Shown here one piece after another: positions 31,591 to 41,860 of a DNA stretch of 64,000 nucleotides. The position numbers and the translations under genes are program-made. The stretch comes from Protopterus annectens (Eukaryota; Chordata; Ceratodontiformes; Protopteridae): contig NC_056743.1 of the NCBI RefSeq assembly GCF_019279795.1, positions 930,312,516 through 930,376,515 on the forward strand, in the 5' to 3' direction. The notes beneath the pieces were generated by a model, which had not been told where the DNA came from, searched no databases, and worked only from the letters and a program-made list of their open reading frames with translations. Position 1 is the stretch's first letter; each line of letters opens with the position of its first letter.

Positions 31591-32550
31591 ATTTTTTTTA
31601 AATAAGGTAATGAAGGATGGTTTTTCTAATCAGAATCGGAGGCATTGCATGTGCCCATTTTAAACACTAAGAATTGTCCATGCCAGCAGACAGACTGAAG
31701 TGAAACCTATCGCTCTGCAATGCAAAAGTCGATTGCGATTTACTGTTTTTGTATGCTCAGGAAGTCCTCATGAGCTGTGTAAAATGTTAAAGGCAAAATA
31801 CATCTGGACTGTACATGTAGCTGTCTACAAGAGCAAAAGTTTAAATATGTTACCACAGAACCACCACATAATGTTCCCAGCCTAAATTGTTTACAGTAAA
31901 ATGTGACTTGATTACTTTTCCGTGCTGCCCCATTAACGGAAAAGTTGTCAGAGGGGCAACACCCCCAACATTGCACATACCAGTTCCACAACCTCACAGA
32001 TGAAAAAATTAATTAAAAAAAAAAAAGTGCGAGCGTGAAAATTCAACAAGTTCTCCTCCTACAGTTAAAACTCAACAGATAGGACAGAAAAAAGCAGCTC
32101 ACTGTGCTCTTGCTTGTATGTTGCTCTTACTAATAGCGTTAAGTAGCAGCACTCAAAATAAAATATGACATCCGCTGTAGTTTAAAAAAATAAAACACAC
32201 TCACTAGCCTTTAAAACAAAAATACAACATCCGCTGAACCTATATTATCACGCTATCGCCCTTACACATGCACGATGTTTGGGTTTCCTTCTCTAATGCT
32301 GCATTTGAGTTATCTGAATCTGAAGAGCATATCATTCGAAATTCAGCCCCCACCGATAATTAAGATAAACACATAACTGAATTAAAAAGAAACGTAATAT
32401 GCAATGCTATTAAGGGTTAACTTTCAAGAAACTAGAAGTACCACTATTAGTTAAAATTTCAAAGCTCCGGCCATCGCAGAACAGATGAAACATGAAGCTG
32501 GCACACTTCTGGCTTTAAAAGATTTAAGGGATAGATTCAGAGTACCTGAA
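31591..32550. other. No gene recognised
   Basis: Mixed, moderately AT-rich sequence. The open frames at 31700-31885 (plus) and 31740-31997 (minus) are under 90 codons without motifs. Confidence 0.45.
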
Positions 32551-32552
32551 AA

Positions 32553-32770
32553 GTATTTTTGTACCTACCATAAATGTAGATGTTCAAGTGCTAATACAGT
32601 CATAACAGATGGGTTCTCCTGCCGTCAGGCGGGTCCTCGGTCGGCCGAATTCCAAAGTCTAGGTCCGGCGTCGGTTGTTGTCGCTTCTTCCCTGACGTCA
32701 GTGCGACAGGGGTATAAAGGAACCAGCCGACACGATTTTCTTCAGTTTTTCTTGCCCCAGATGTCAGGTG
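32553..32770. repeat. Left inverted terminal repeat of DIRS D
   Basis: Contains GTACCTACCATAAATGTAGA, AGATGGGTTCTCCTGCCGTC, CCGAATTCCAAAGTCTAGGT and GGTATAAAGGAACCAGCCGA, the last with a TATAAA. It is inverse to 37925-38118. Confidence 0.88.
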
Positions 32771-32955
32771 CCCCCAGAAGGAAGGAAATACATAAATTTG
32801 TGTAATAAAGCAATGCAATATAATCAAAATACAGTAGTTGCAAGCAAATACACTATAAATGAATACCCCAATCAGGTTGTATGAGGAGGTGTTAGCCAAT
32901 AAGCCTGTCCCAAGAGGGGAAGGAGGGAGGGAAACCTGGACTGCAGCTGTATTAG

Positions 32956-33035
32956 CACTCGAACATCTACATTTACGGTAGGTACAAAATTGTACTATGT
33001 TCATCGTGCAAACAGCTGCAGTCATAACAGATGGG
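32956..33035. repeat. Internal complementary region (ICR) of DIRS D
   Basis: GAACATCTACATTTACGGTA is the reverse complement of the left end. TGTTCATCGTGCAAACAGCT and GCAGTCATAACAGATGGG are the reverse complement of the right end. They meet at AAAATTGTAC, the predicted circular junction. Confidence 0.88.
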
Positions 33036-33059
33036 TAGAATCCCAAAGCTAAGAAAGGG

Positions 33060-34071
33060 GTGGTAAGCACTAGGTGGAACTAGGAGGAGGCAGGATGCCT
33101 TGCAAGACTGCAGTGGCAAAGCCTGCTCTGGTTTTGGAGTATAATGGTAGGTGGTAGTGCTTGGAGAAGGTATGCACAGAACTCCAAGTGGCTGCTTCCA
33201 AAATATCTTTGGTAGGAACTCATCTGAGGAAAGCTGCAGAGGTAGCTGTGGCCCTTGTGGAGTGAGATCTGATGCCTGTAGGTACAGTTTTGCCATGAAA
33301 AGAATAGCAAAAACGTATGCAGTGGGCTATCCATTTTGAGATTGTTTGTTTGGAAATTGGCTTTCCTTGAGCTCCTACAGCATAGGACACAAAGAGCTGT
33401 TCTGATTTTCTGAAAGGCTTTGTTCTGTCCAAATAATAACGCAGTTGTCTATGGATGTCCAAGGAATGTAGTAATCTCTTCCCTTTGTTTTGAGGATTAG
33501 GATAAAAGGTAGGTAAGTGTATGGCCTGATTCAAAGCTACCCTGGATACCACTTTAGGCATAAAGGACGTGTTGGTTCATAAGGAAACTCTGTCCTGATG
33601 GAAGATGATAAAAGGCTGCACAGCCATGAGAGCTTGTAGTTCTGAAACTCTACGAGCTGAGGTAATAGCCAGAAGGAAAGCTGTTTTCCAGGACAAATAT
33701 TGCAAATCTGATAAGGCAGCTGGCTCAAAGGGAGGCAAGGTCAGTTTTTCCAGAATGAAATTGAGATCCCAAGCAGGTATTGGTTGCTTCCTTGGGGGTC
33801 TTAGATTCTTAGCCCCTCTGAGGAACTGTCTTAAGAGAGGGTGAGAGAATAAGGGTGGATCAGTGTTGTAATCTGCAGAAATGGCTGAGGCATGGATTTT
33901 GATGGAGGAGAATGAAAGTCCACTGCTTAGCAGCTCAGCTAGATACTGTAGTATTTGAGGTAAATTCAGTTTTCTGGGATCCTGGCCCTTTTTCTCATTC
34001 CAGACAAAACCATTTCCATTTTGCGGAGTAAGTTTTTCTAGTTGACGGCCTTCTGGCCTCCAAAATGACAT
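33060..34071 (-). pseudogene. DIRS D tyrosine recombinase (frameshifted)
   Basis: The frame at 33577-34071 gives the core-binding domain and the first catalytic box (LPPFEPAALSDLQYLSWKT, TSARRVSELQAL). The frame at 33220-33561 gives HSLDIHRQLRYYLDRTKPFR and RSHSTRATATSAAF with HxxR. The Tyr-containing end (HTFSKHYHLPLY-like) is read only by shifting frame again at 33080-33334. All active-site blocks can be recognised, so the defects are recent indels. It stands next to the ICR, the expected place. Confidence 0.85.
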
Positions 34072-34107
34072 CCTGCACCTCCTTGGAGAGTAGGGTCTGT
34101 TGTGATG

Positions 34108-34842
34108 TTAAGGAATCTTCCATGCGGCTAGATTGAGTGTTTTTAGCTGGTTGTGAAGAGTTTTGAAGCTGTGCTGAGTCAGGAGAAGAGGCATTAGAGG
34201 CAGGGTCCATGGTGGGGAATGCGTCAGGCTCCTCAGGAGTGGGTACCAGTGTTGTCTTAGCCAGTCTGAAGCAATGAGAATCATCTTTGGTCTGTCTGCT
34301 CTGGTTTTCAGTAGAACTTTGGGCAGCAGAGGAAGAGGTGGGAAGGCATAAACTGTCATTGATGTCCAGCTGAAAGAGAGAGTGTCCACTCTCCAGGCCT
34401 TTGGATGAAAAATCCTTGAGCAGAATTTTGTCAATTGGTGATTTTTGTGGGAGGCAAAGATATCTATGTCTGGCCTTCCCCATGCTTGGATTATTTCTGT
34501 AAAAACTTTTGGATGCAACTTCCATTCGTGTGGATCTGTCATATTTCTGCTTAGGTTGTCTGCCAGCGTGTTTTCCTTGCCTGGCAGGTACTGTGCTTGT
34601 AGTTCAATTTGTAAGTCCATGGCCCTGTTCCAAAGTGACATGGCCAGTCTGCATAGGGGGTATGAATGCGTTCCTCCCTGCTTGTTTATGTACCACATAA
34701 CTGTGGTGTTGTCCATTCTTATCAATAGTTGACCTGGTTGCAGAAGGTCTTTGAAAGCTATAATAGCATTTATTACTGCTAGCATTTCCTTTTGATTGAT
34801 GTGAAGGTGCTTTTTTTTTGGGACCATTTGCCCTGAATGCAC
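34108..34842 (-). CDS. DIRS D RNase H domain and linker frame
   Basis: 244 open codons. LHINQKEMLAVINAIIAF with the catalytic Glu, IRMDNTTVMWYINKQGGT with an Asp, YLPGKENTLADNLSRNM with the last Asp, then DIDIFASHKNHQLTKFC and the linker YAFPPLPLLPK ... WLRQHWYPLLRSL leading to the recombinase. The first RNase H Asp lies in the preceding RT frame, separated by a frame change at about 34840 in a run of T/A (CTTTTTTTTTGGGACC). Confidence 0.82.
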   Translation of the reverse strand: MHSGQMVPKKKHLHINQKEMLAVINAIIAFKDLLQPGQLLIRMDNTTVMWYINKQGGTHSYPLCRLAMSLWNRAMDLQIELQAQYLPGKENTLADNLSRNMTDPHEWKLHPKVFTEIIQAWGRPDIDIFASHKNHQLTKFCSRIFHPKAWRVDTLSFSWTSMTVYAFPPLPLLPKVLLKTRADRPKMILIASDWLRQHWYPLLRSLTHSPPWTLPLMPLLLTQHSFKTLHNQLKTLNLAAWKIP

Positions 34843-36015
34843 CTATCAGTCATGTGCACCCCCCCCAGGCGTAGTCCGAGGAGTCTGTTGTGATGACTTG
34901 ATTTGCTTGAGGCTTGCTGAATGGAAGACCTGTGTTTGTTTGGCATGCTTGAGCCCACCACAGAAATTCCTTTTGTAGACATGGAATTAGTGGTATTATT
35001 GTTTCCAAACTGTGGCTGTGTTGAGACCATAGTTTTTTTCAGGTACCATTGAAGTTTCCTCATATGCAGCTTTGCACATGGGATTAGTAAGATGCAAGAT
35101 GCCATGAATCCCAGAGCCTGCAGGATTTTCCTTGCAGTCAGCCTGGTGCAATTTGCTAGTGCTCTGAAGTATTGAGTTAGTTGCCCCTGCTTCTCTGATG
35201 TGAGGTAGGCCATCTGGGTGTTTGTGTCCAAGTTGGCACCCAGGAAAATAATCTTCCAAGAGGGTATTAGCCTTGATTTCTTTTTGTTGACTGTGTATTC
35301 CAGAGAGTTCAACAACATTATTACATAAGCCAGATGTTTCAGGAGAATGTGCTTGCTGTCCGCTTGGATCAGGCAGTCATCCAAATAGGGGTATATTTGT
35401 ATCTCTTGAAGTCTGCAGTAGGCAATTACTGATGCCAGGCATTTCGTGAATACTCTGGGCGCAGTAGATAAGCCAAAGGGCAATGCAGAGAATTGATAAT
35501 GGGTTGAACCTGCAAGAAATCTGAGGTATCTTCTGCAATTTTGTCTGATTGGGACATGCAGGTATGCCTCCTTGAGGTCCAATGTTACCAGCCAAGACTC
35601 CTTGCCCAGCATGGGAAGAAGCTGCTGTAGAGTGAGCATCTTGAATTTTGGTACGAGTAGAAATGTGTTTAGGATGGATAGGTCCAAAATAGGTCTCCAA
35701 TCTTTTCCCTTCCTTGGTACCAGGAATAGTCTGGAATAAAAACCTTGACCTTGTTCGTGCGTAGGTACCTCTTGAATCGCTTTCATGTCTATGAGATCTG
35801 TAATTTGCATTTGTGCCTCTGCCCTTTAATTGTGTGGCAGGTTCGGCATGCCTCTCATTTTTGGAAGGGTGTGAAAATGGAATCTGTAGCCTCTGTTTAT
35901 AATGTCCAGGGTCCATTTGTCTTTTGTGACAATATGCCAATTTTTTGAAAATAATGCCAGTTTTCCTCCTAAGGGGACTGCCATTTGAGTCTTGCTTGGC
36001 ATGCAAAGGGGAAAG
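34843..36015 (-). CDS. DIRS D reverse transcriptase
   Basis: The main frame, 34779-35810, has QGQGFYSRLFLVPRKGKDW, RPILDLSILNTFLLVPKFKM, LVTLDLKEAYLHVPI (motif A Asp), FSALPFGLSTAPRVFTKCLA (motif B), YPYLDDCLIQAD (motif C, intact YLDD) and SWKIIFLGANLDTNTQMAYL. Its last 60 residues run out of frame before RNase H. The N-terminal part lies in another frame at 35377-36059 (PNDFPLCMPSK..). The palm is intact, but it needs one frame change at each side. Confidence 0.85.
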
Positions 36016-37515
36016 TCATTGGGTTTGCTTTCTGAATGACTGCGAGTTATCCTCACCACCTCTTTGTGTAGGAGCCTGCCATTGTCTGCCTCTAAACGAT
36101 CCTTGGGATTGTCCTCTGCCCCTTGGGCACCTGTATCTACCTCTTTGGGGTCTGTCCGTGGCTGGAAAGGACCAATTTTTGTTAGGCCAATTTCTACTGA
36201 AACGTGGGGGTTGTACCTGTAGAAAATCCTTCACAGTTTGCATTGATTTAGCTTTTTCCTCCATTTTCCTTAATACCTCCTCAGCATTAGCACCAAATAA
36301 TACATCCTTTTGTAGAGGGGCATCTAGTAATTTAGCTTTGACATGATCAGGCAAGGTTTGTTCCTTGAGCCAGGCATGTCTACGTATGACTGATCCTGTA
36401 ACAGCAGCTCTACATGAGGCCCCTAGAGCATCAAAACCACATTGTAAGGTATGCTTACCCACTTGTTCTGCACTATGCATCAAATCCTGCAACTCCTTCA
36501 AGTCTGGTTGTTCAGGTTGTGACATTTTACTTTTCAATTGTGATAACAGAAACTGTTGGTATTTTAACATATGGAACTGACAGTTTAAGGCTCTCATGGT
36601 TAAGGTAGCAGAGGTATATACCTTTTTTCCCCACCTTCCTAAGGATCTGGAATCTCTCTCGGAAGGTAATGGATTTTTAGCAGTGGAGGCCTTAATTCCC
36701 TTGGGGCCCTGTGAGATGGTTTCTGGATCAGCAGCATGGCTTTTGTATAGAAATTGGTGTGAGTCAGGAACCCTGTAGTACCTGTCAGGCTTGACTGGGG
36801 CTGGAGGCAGAGAATCCGGGTTAAGGCAGGCCTCCGAGTAAACATCATCTAGGATGTCCAAGACAGGAGGTATAGCTAGAGGCCTGTGCTGAGGTAGCAA
36901 GAGAAATTCCCTAAGCCTTTTCTTGTAATCTGAATAATCTTGGCCTTCCCAGTGGAAGTGGTCCCTTAAGGTATGCAAAGTTTCCCCGAATGAGTAATCC
37001 TCTGGGGGGGATACAGAAGGAATGGACTCATCTACATCAGAGTCTTCATAAGGGGAGTAAGAATGTTCCTGATCAACAGAGTGCTCTGAAATAATGGAGC
37101 CCTGATCAGAGGAGGGGGATTCTTCCTCCACTCTGGGCCTTTTGTCCGGTAGGGGTTGAGAATCCCTGATAAGAGTAATTAAATCCTCAGCCATTTTAAG
37201 CATCTGTTTTTTAGGCATGGGGCCTGGAGATGGGCCCTGTGTAGCTTGTCTCTTAGAGTGCATGGCTGTTTTAGACTTAGGGAAAGCCTTGATGGAAAAA
37301 GAAGAGGAAGGTCTGAAGACACCATGAGTGGAGGTAGACCTGTCCACATTGTAAGGTTCAACGCCAAGAGTGGCTTCGGTATCTGTAGTCGGGGCATGGG
37401 CCGAGGAGCCTGCGACCTCGGGAACAGGAGACACCGCCAATGAAGTGTCGTCGGTAGTCAGGGGCTGCGTAGGCGCCTCACTGAGAACCGGACCAAGTGT
37501 AGTCGGCTTTGGCAT
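36016..37515 (-). CDS. DIRS D Gag-like protein, main part
   Basis: 499 open codons. Residues 1-150 are Ser/Thr/Pro-rich. The acidic SPYEDSDVDESIPSVSP and DYSFGETLHTLRDHFHW blocks precede the conserved core (RWGKKVYTSATLTMRALNC, GFDALGASCRAAVTGSVIRR) and PDHVKAKLLDAPLQKD. The tail is rich in Arg/Gly (GRYRCPRGRGQSQ), as often in RNA-binding ends. It corresponds to capsid-like Gag of DIRS elements, but I infer the packaging role from its place only. It joins the zinc-binding head at 37458-37799 by a frame change. Confidence 0.85.
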   Translation of the reverse strand: MPKPTTLGPVLSEAPTQPLTTDDTSLAVSPVPEVAGSSAHAPTTDTEATLGVEPYNVDRSTSTHGVFRPSSSFSIKAFPKSKTAMHSKRQATQGPSPGPMPKKQMLKMAEDLITLIRDSQPLPDKRPRVEEESPSSDQGSIISEHSVDQEHSYSPYEDSDVDESIPSVSPPEDYSFGETLHTLRDHFHWEGQDYSDYKKRLREFLLLPQHRPLAIPPVLDILDDVYSEACLNPDSLPPAPVKPDRYYRVPDSHQFLYKSHAADPETISQGPKGIKASTAKNPLPSERDSRSLGRWGKKVYTSATLTMRALNCQFHMLKYQQFLLSQLKSKMSQPEQPDLKELQDLMHSAEQVGKHTLQCGFDALGASCRAAVTGSVIRRHAWLKEQTLPDHVKAKLLDAPLQKDVLFGANAEEVLRKMEEKAKSMQTVKDFLQVQPPRFSRNWPNKNWSFPATDRPQRGRYRCPRGRGQSQGSFRGRQWQAPTQRGGEDNSQSFRKQTQ

Positions 37516-37799
37516 GGTGTCGGTAGAGGCCGCGGACCTCGTGTGTCGGTCCTTATCTCTGCGTTTTTTTTAGACAAAACTGGAGTTGGAGTATCCGACG
37601 ACATAATATAGTTAAATGTTTTCCCAAAATAATGCTGGGCAAACTCTGCCCAACGCTTAATAGTGCGTTTATTGAATGTAGCACAAAAGCGACAGACCGA
37701 GACGTCGTGGTCTGGGCCTAAAGTTATACAGAGGGAATGGAAATCCTTATGCGGTATTTGCTTCCCACATGAAATACAATTGTTAACTTTGTCTGACAT
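37516..37799 (-). pseudogene. DIRS D Gag N-terminal zinc-binding head
   Basis: Starts MSDKVNNCISCGKQIP. Cys/His residues continue with FHSLCITLG and VCRFCATFNKR, the same C..C ... C ... C..C plan as in first-family Gag. The frame shifts into the main gag frame around 37500-37570, next to a T run (GCGTTTTTTTTAG). Confidence 0.78.
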
Positions 37800-37924
37800 C
37801 GGTCTGATCCAAGAAAAGTTTCCCCAACGGGGTACTTAGCTTTCAAGAAGACTTCGGTTTCAAAATTTTTCATAAATTCAGGAGCTGGCCGACCGGCACT
37901 TGCGAACTGCTTCTGCTTCGGGCA

Positions 37925-38118
37925 CCGCGCGGCAAGAAAGACTGAAGAAAATGGCGTCGGCTGGTTCCTTTATACCCCTGTTGCACTGATGTCAGGGAAG
38001 AAGCGACGACAACCGACGCCGGACCTAGACTTTGGAATTCGGCCGACCGAGGACCCGCCTGACGGCAGGAGAACCCATCTGTTATGACTGCAGCTGTATG
38101 CACGATGAACATCATTGC
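37925..38118. repeat. Right inverted terminal repeat of DIRS D
   Basis: Contains GGCAAGAAAGACTGAAGAAA, GTCGGCTGGTTCCTTTATAC and GACGGCAGGAGAACCCATCT, inverse to the left ITR. It ends GATGAACATCATTGC, the partner of the ICR. Confidence 0.88.
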
Positions 38119-38313
38119 AAAAAAACTCTCCTTACTGGAAGCAAAGCATGGCTCTGACTCTCAAGGGAACAGCATAACTTTCTGGACAAAAACACTCACG
38201 GAACGCTAGTTTAAATTCCGCATGCATAAGTGTGGAGTGGATTTCTGTTGGCATGAGAAGCACATATGGATCGTTAAGGAAGCTCTATACACACTGAGCA
38301 GAGTGGATAAGAC

Positions 38314-38522
38314 TTGTTCACCGCAGCTGTTAGCCGAGATATACAAGTATCCTGTTTTTTTTTGATTTATACAGATTATTGTTTTTAACAATTAATATAT
38401 AGCACTTTTATTGTCTGCTTTTTAGTCTGAGTGTATTTTATTGCTATTAACTAATCTTCACAAGTAACTGATTTGTCTGCAGTCAAAAGCATTCTGTATC
38501 TTTACAAATCTTTATCTGTTTG
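38314..38522. repeat. 209-bp direct repeat, left of DIRS E
   Basis: From TTGTTCACCGCAGCTGTTAG to AAATCTTTATCTGTTTG. Repeated with about 95-97 percent identity at 44642-44856, directly after the right end of DIRS E. No coding sequence. Confidence 0.85.
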
Positions 38523-38884
38523 TGCTTTCTCTAGTGCTACTGTGTCTGTAGGCTATTGTTTCTAGCTGAAGCCTCTCTTCAACTTTGCTAGATTGTGTTA
38601 ATAATCTGCTGAGTGGGGGCTGATTTGTGTTCTGTAAAAAAAAAAAAAAGTCTTCTGGTGGGTTCGAGCCGATCCTGCTCTGACTCGCCCAATAATAAAA
38701 AGCCGAGAGCTAATTCCACGACTCGGCTCCCCCCTATATGTAGGAAACCCACTCAAAAAACATCTAAAAAAAGTATCGCCAGACTCAGTAAGGATAAAAG
38801 AAAGGAAGAGAAGTGGTGATGACAACTTCCAGAGGAAGAAGCTTGGGGAAGGAGGGTGGGGCGCAGAAGAAGAAAAGAAAGAAA
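38523..38884. other. Unclassified, with a basic plus-strand open frame
   Basis: A plus-strand frame from 38613 reads through about 70 Lys/Arg/Ser-rich codons (KKKSLLVGSSRSCS, KKPRANSTTRLPP); another frame adds GGAQKKKRKKTAGW. No known domain. It contains A14 at about 38638-38650. It lies between the 209-bp repeat and the truncated start of DIRS E, and could be the 5' part of another retroelement. Confidence 0.35.
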
Positions 38885-38919
38885 ACTGCTGGATGGGACT
38901 GCGTCCCTAGCACCTTATC

Positions 38920-40149
38920 CCAGGTGGCCTATCGGAACAGACTCTTGAGAACAGTGGAACCAAAATTGGTACAGCTTCTGGAAACCATGTCCAATTTGTA
39001 ATGTGAAATGAATGTATGAGGAGAAGCCCAGGTGGCTGCTGCACAAATGGAATCTATTGGCAGCCTATCCTGAAAAGCTACGGATGTAGCTAATGCCCTA
39101 GTTGAATGAGCTCTAGGTCTTGAGGGTAGTTTTTGATGTCTGATCTCATAGATGAAGGTAATTTTAGAGGTGAGCCATCTAGAGAGGGATACTTTAGTAA
39201 CTGGAAGGCCCAATTTCCCTTCCGCATATGACAGAAACAATTGATTAGATTTCCTGAATTGTTTAGTCCTGTCTAAGTAATATCTAAGTTGGCGATGAAC
39301 ATCCAAAAATGTAGCTTTTGTTCCGACCTGTTTGAATAGTTAGGAAAAAGACGGGAGATCAATAATTTGGTTTAGGTTTATTTGAGAGGAAACTTTAGGC
39401 AAAAAGGATGGATTAGTACGGAGGGATACCCTGTCTTTGTGAAACACTAAGTAAGGAGGACGACTGCACAGAGCATGGAGTTCAGATACCCTTCTCGCTG
39501 AAGTTATAGCTACCAGAAAAAGTGTCTTTCAAGAAAGCAACTTCAGAGAACATGAAGCCGCCGGTTCGAAGGGGGGAAGAATTAAAGATGCCAGAACTAA
39601 ATTCAAATCCCATTGAGGCGGGGGATCTTTGATTGGAGGTTTGAGAAGAAATACGCTCCTTAAAAAAGCTTTACAGCGTTTGTGAGCCATGATGCTAGAC
39701 TCTGAGACACCAACAAGAAAATTAGATATGGCAGCCAATTGAACTCTAATGGTAGATGCAGATGATCCTAAATGAAAGAGTTCTGCTAAAAAATCTAGAA
39801 TAGACTAGATAGGTGCTGTAAAGGGATCTATGTTTTTTGACGTTGCCCAAAAGGAGAAGCGTTTCCATTTGCTACTATAAATCTTCTGGGTAGAAGATTT
39901 AGGAGAGGCTATCAAGATATCTCGGACCAAGCGAGATATTGAGGGAAGCCTGGCTAAGGTTGGAATCGGAGAAACCACGCTGTGAGGTTTAAAGAGGGCA
40001 GAGATTGGTTCAGCTGACCCGATTGTTGGGTTATCAGATCTGGTACTGGGTCCAGATGCCAAGGCTGCTCCAAAAAGTAATGATGAAGAAAGGGGAACCA
40101 TATCTGTCGAGGCCAGTAAGGGGCAATGAGGATTCATTGTCACTCTCAA
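38920..40149 (-). pseudogene. DIRS E tyrosine recombinase
   Basis: The frame at 38929-39306 has MDVHRQLRYYLDRTKQFR, RAHSTRALATSVAF (HxxR), AATWASPHTFISHYKLDM (the His and the Tyr nucleophile) and FGSTVLKSLF. At about 39490-39540 the first catalytic box TSARRVSELHAL reads well, but an in-frame TGA replaces a Trp codon just before it (KLLS then KTLFL). The N-terminal part is at 39529-40149 (PFEPAASCSLKLLS; TQKIYSSKWKRFSFW). One stop and about two frame changes inactivate an otherwise complete enzyme. Confidence 0.85.
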
Positions 40150-40158
40150 GGCGATGGC

Positions 40159-40760
40159 TTACTGAATTAGTTGAGATATCAGTGGAAAGGGGGGAAAGGC
40201 ATATAGAAGTCCCCGGGGCCAATCGTGGACTAGAGCGTCTCTGGTGGGATGGCCTGGTAAGGGGAAGAGAGTGAAGAAGTTGTGACATTTGCTGTTTTGG
40301 GGAGTAGCAAAAAGATCGCAGCAAGGCTGGCCCCATTTTAGGAATACTTCTTCTAGAACTGATTTCTTTAGAGACCACTCATGGGGCATGAGAATTGCCC
40401 TGCTCAATTTGTCTGCAATAACGTTGGATTTCCAGGGAATGTGCGTTGCTATCAGAAAACGCTGAGAAGAGATCGCCCATTGCCAAAGTCTGAGTGCCTC
40501 TCGACATAAAGGGTATGATCTGGTTCCGCCTTGTTTGTTGATGTACCACACTACGGACATGTTGTCCGTTTGAATTGCAATAGTCCCAGTGGGAAGAGAG
40601 TCGTGAAGGGCTTGCAACGCTAAAAGCACTGCTCTCATCTCTAAGACATTTATGTGCAAGTGGCACTCGAAAGGTTGCCACGTGCCCTGGACTGTCCTGC
40701 CCTGATAATGCCCCCCCACCCGATCAGGGAGGCGTCTGTTGTCAACATGGCGACTGGGAG
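40159..40760 (-). CDS. DIRS E RNase H domain (C-terminal part of frame 40159-41163)
   Basis: VQGTWQPFECHLHI, NVLEMRAVLLALQALHD with the catalytic Glu, IQTDNMSVVWYINKQGGT with Asp, and NVIADKLSRAILMPHEWSL with Asp, followed by CDLFATPQN, PTRDALVHDWPRGLLYAFPP. The first Asp (TTDASLIGWGG) is in the RT frame, so a frame change near the CCCCCCC run at 40711 separates the two. Confidence 0.85.
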
Positions 40761-41773
40761 GGGAAGAGTGAAGGGTCTTCCTCGGAGAAGTTGATGTGAT
40801 GTGATCCACCAAGACAGTTGATTCTTGCATGATTGAGTTATCAATATGGTATGGGACATCGGGAGCTGTTGAAAAGACCATTGAGTAAACAGCATCCATT
40901 GGAGGATCCTCATGTGAAAGCGAGCTAAGGGAAGAAGGGGAATAGCTGCTGCCATGAGTCCTAACACCTTCAAAACTAGTCTGGCTTTGACTTTGTTGCA
41001 TTGTAAGAGAAGGGAAACTTGGTTCCAAATGTCTGACACTCTCTGCTCTGTGAGTCTGGCTGAAAGATTGAGTGTGTCTAAGGTGGCGCCTATAAAGGTA
41101 ATAGATTGACAAGGAGACAAGGCAGATTTTTCGAAATTTATCGAAATACCTAGAGCTTGGCAAGATTGGATGGTGAAGTCCCTGGATAGAAGAAGCTGAT
41201 GTGTGGTGGTGGCGGTAAGGAGCCAGTCATCCAAATATGGAAACACCTGGAATCCTTTGATGACTCAAGTGAGCCGCGACCACTGCCATGCATTTGGTGA
41301 ACACACGGGGGGCTGAAGTGAGACCAAAGGGCAGGGCCCTGAACTGGTAGTGACTGGCTCCCAGCCTGAAGCGGAGATATCTCCTGGAGCGTCTGTTCAT
41401 TTTGATGTGGTAGTACGCGTCCTGAAGATCTATCGAGCACATCCAATTGTCCTGACCCAAGAAGGGTAGAATGGACTGTAGCGTGACCATCCGGAATTTT
41501 GTTTTCCTGACATACTTGTTTAAGTAGCTGAGATCCAGTATGGGTCTCCAGTCCCCTGTTTTCTTTGGTACCAAAAAGAATTTGGAGTAGATTCCAGATC
41601 CTTGCTGGTCTGCTGGGACTGATTGGATAGCTCTTTTTGATAGCAGCTTTGAAATTTCTAATGCTGCTTGTTCCCTTAGACTGGGTGGAACATCTGGAAG
41701 GGATCTTTTGGGTTGGGTTGGGATGTGAATAAAGGGAATTTTGTAACCCTCGGATATGATCGACTGTACCCAT
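40700..41773 (-). pseudogene. DIRS E reverse transcriptase
   Basis: 41227-41574 has VPKKTGDWRPILDLSYLNK, DNWMCSIDLQDAYYHIKM (motif A Asp) and FRALPFGLTSAPRVFTKCMA. 40650-41246 has MFPYLDDWLLTATTTHQL with an intact LDD, then SITFIGATLDTLNLSARL and VLKVLGLMAAAIPLLPLARF. One frame change near 41230 splits palm motif B from C. Enzyme otherwise well preserved. Confidence 0.86.
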
Positions 41774-41860
41774 TTGTCTTGAGTAAGGGAAAGCCAGGCT
41801 TTTGGGTACAGGGATAACCTTCCCCCGACTGCCTCCGAAGGTGGACAGCCGGGCAGCCCC

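Larger units (their letters stand above)
32553..38118 (-). mobile_element. DIRS element D (second family, structurally complete)
   Basis: A 5.57-kb element with left ITR (32553-32770), ICR (32956-33035), recombinase, RNase H, RT, gag and right ITR (37925-38118). It differs from the first family in the ITRs (CGTCGG-rich) and in protein sequence. Frame changes split gag from its zinc-binding head, RT from RNase H, and the recombinase, but the gag core frame (499 codons) and RT frame (343 codons) are long, so it is fairly young. No target duplication was seen. Confidence 0.9.

Noticed and set aside
33995-34525. 176-codon minus frame in DIRS D as a separate protein
   Set aside because: It overlaps the RNase H frame, whose motifs are clear; this is the shifted reading of the same segment and only its end is recombinase.
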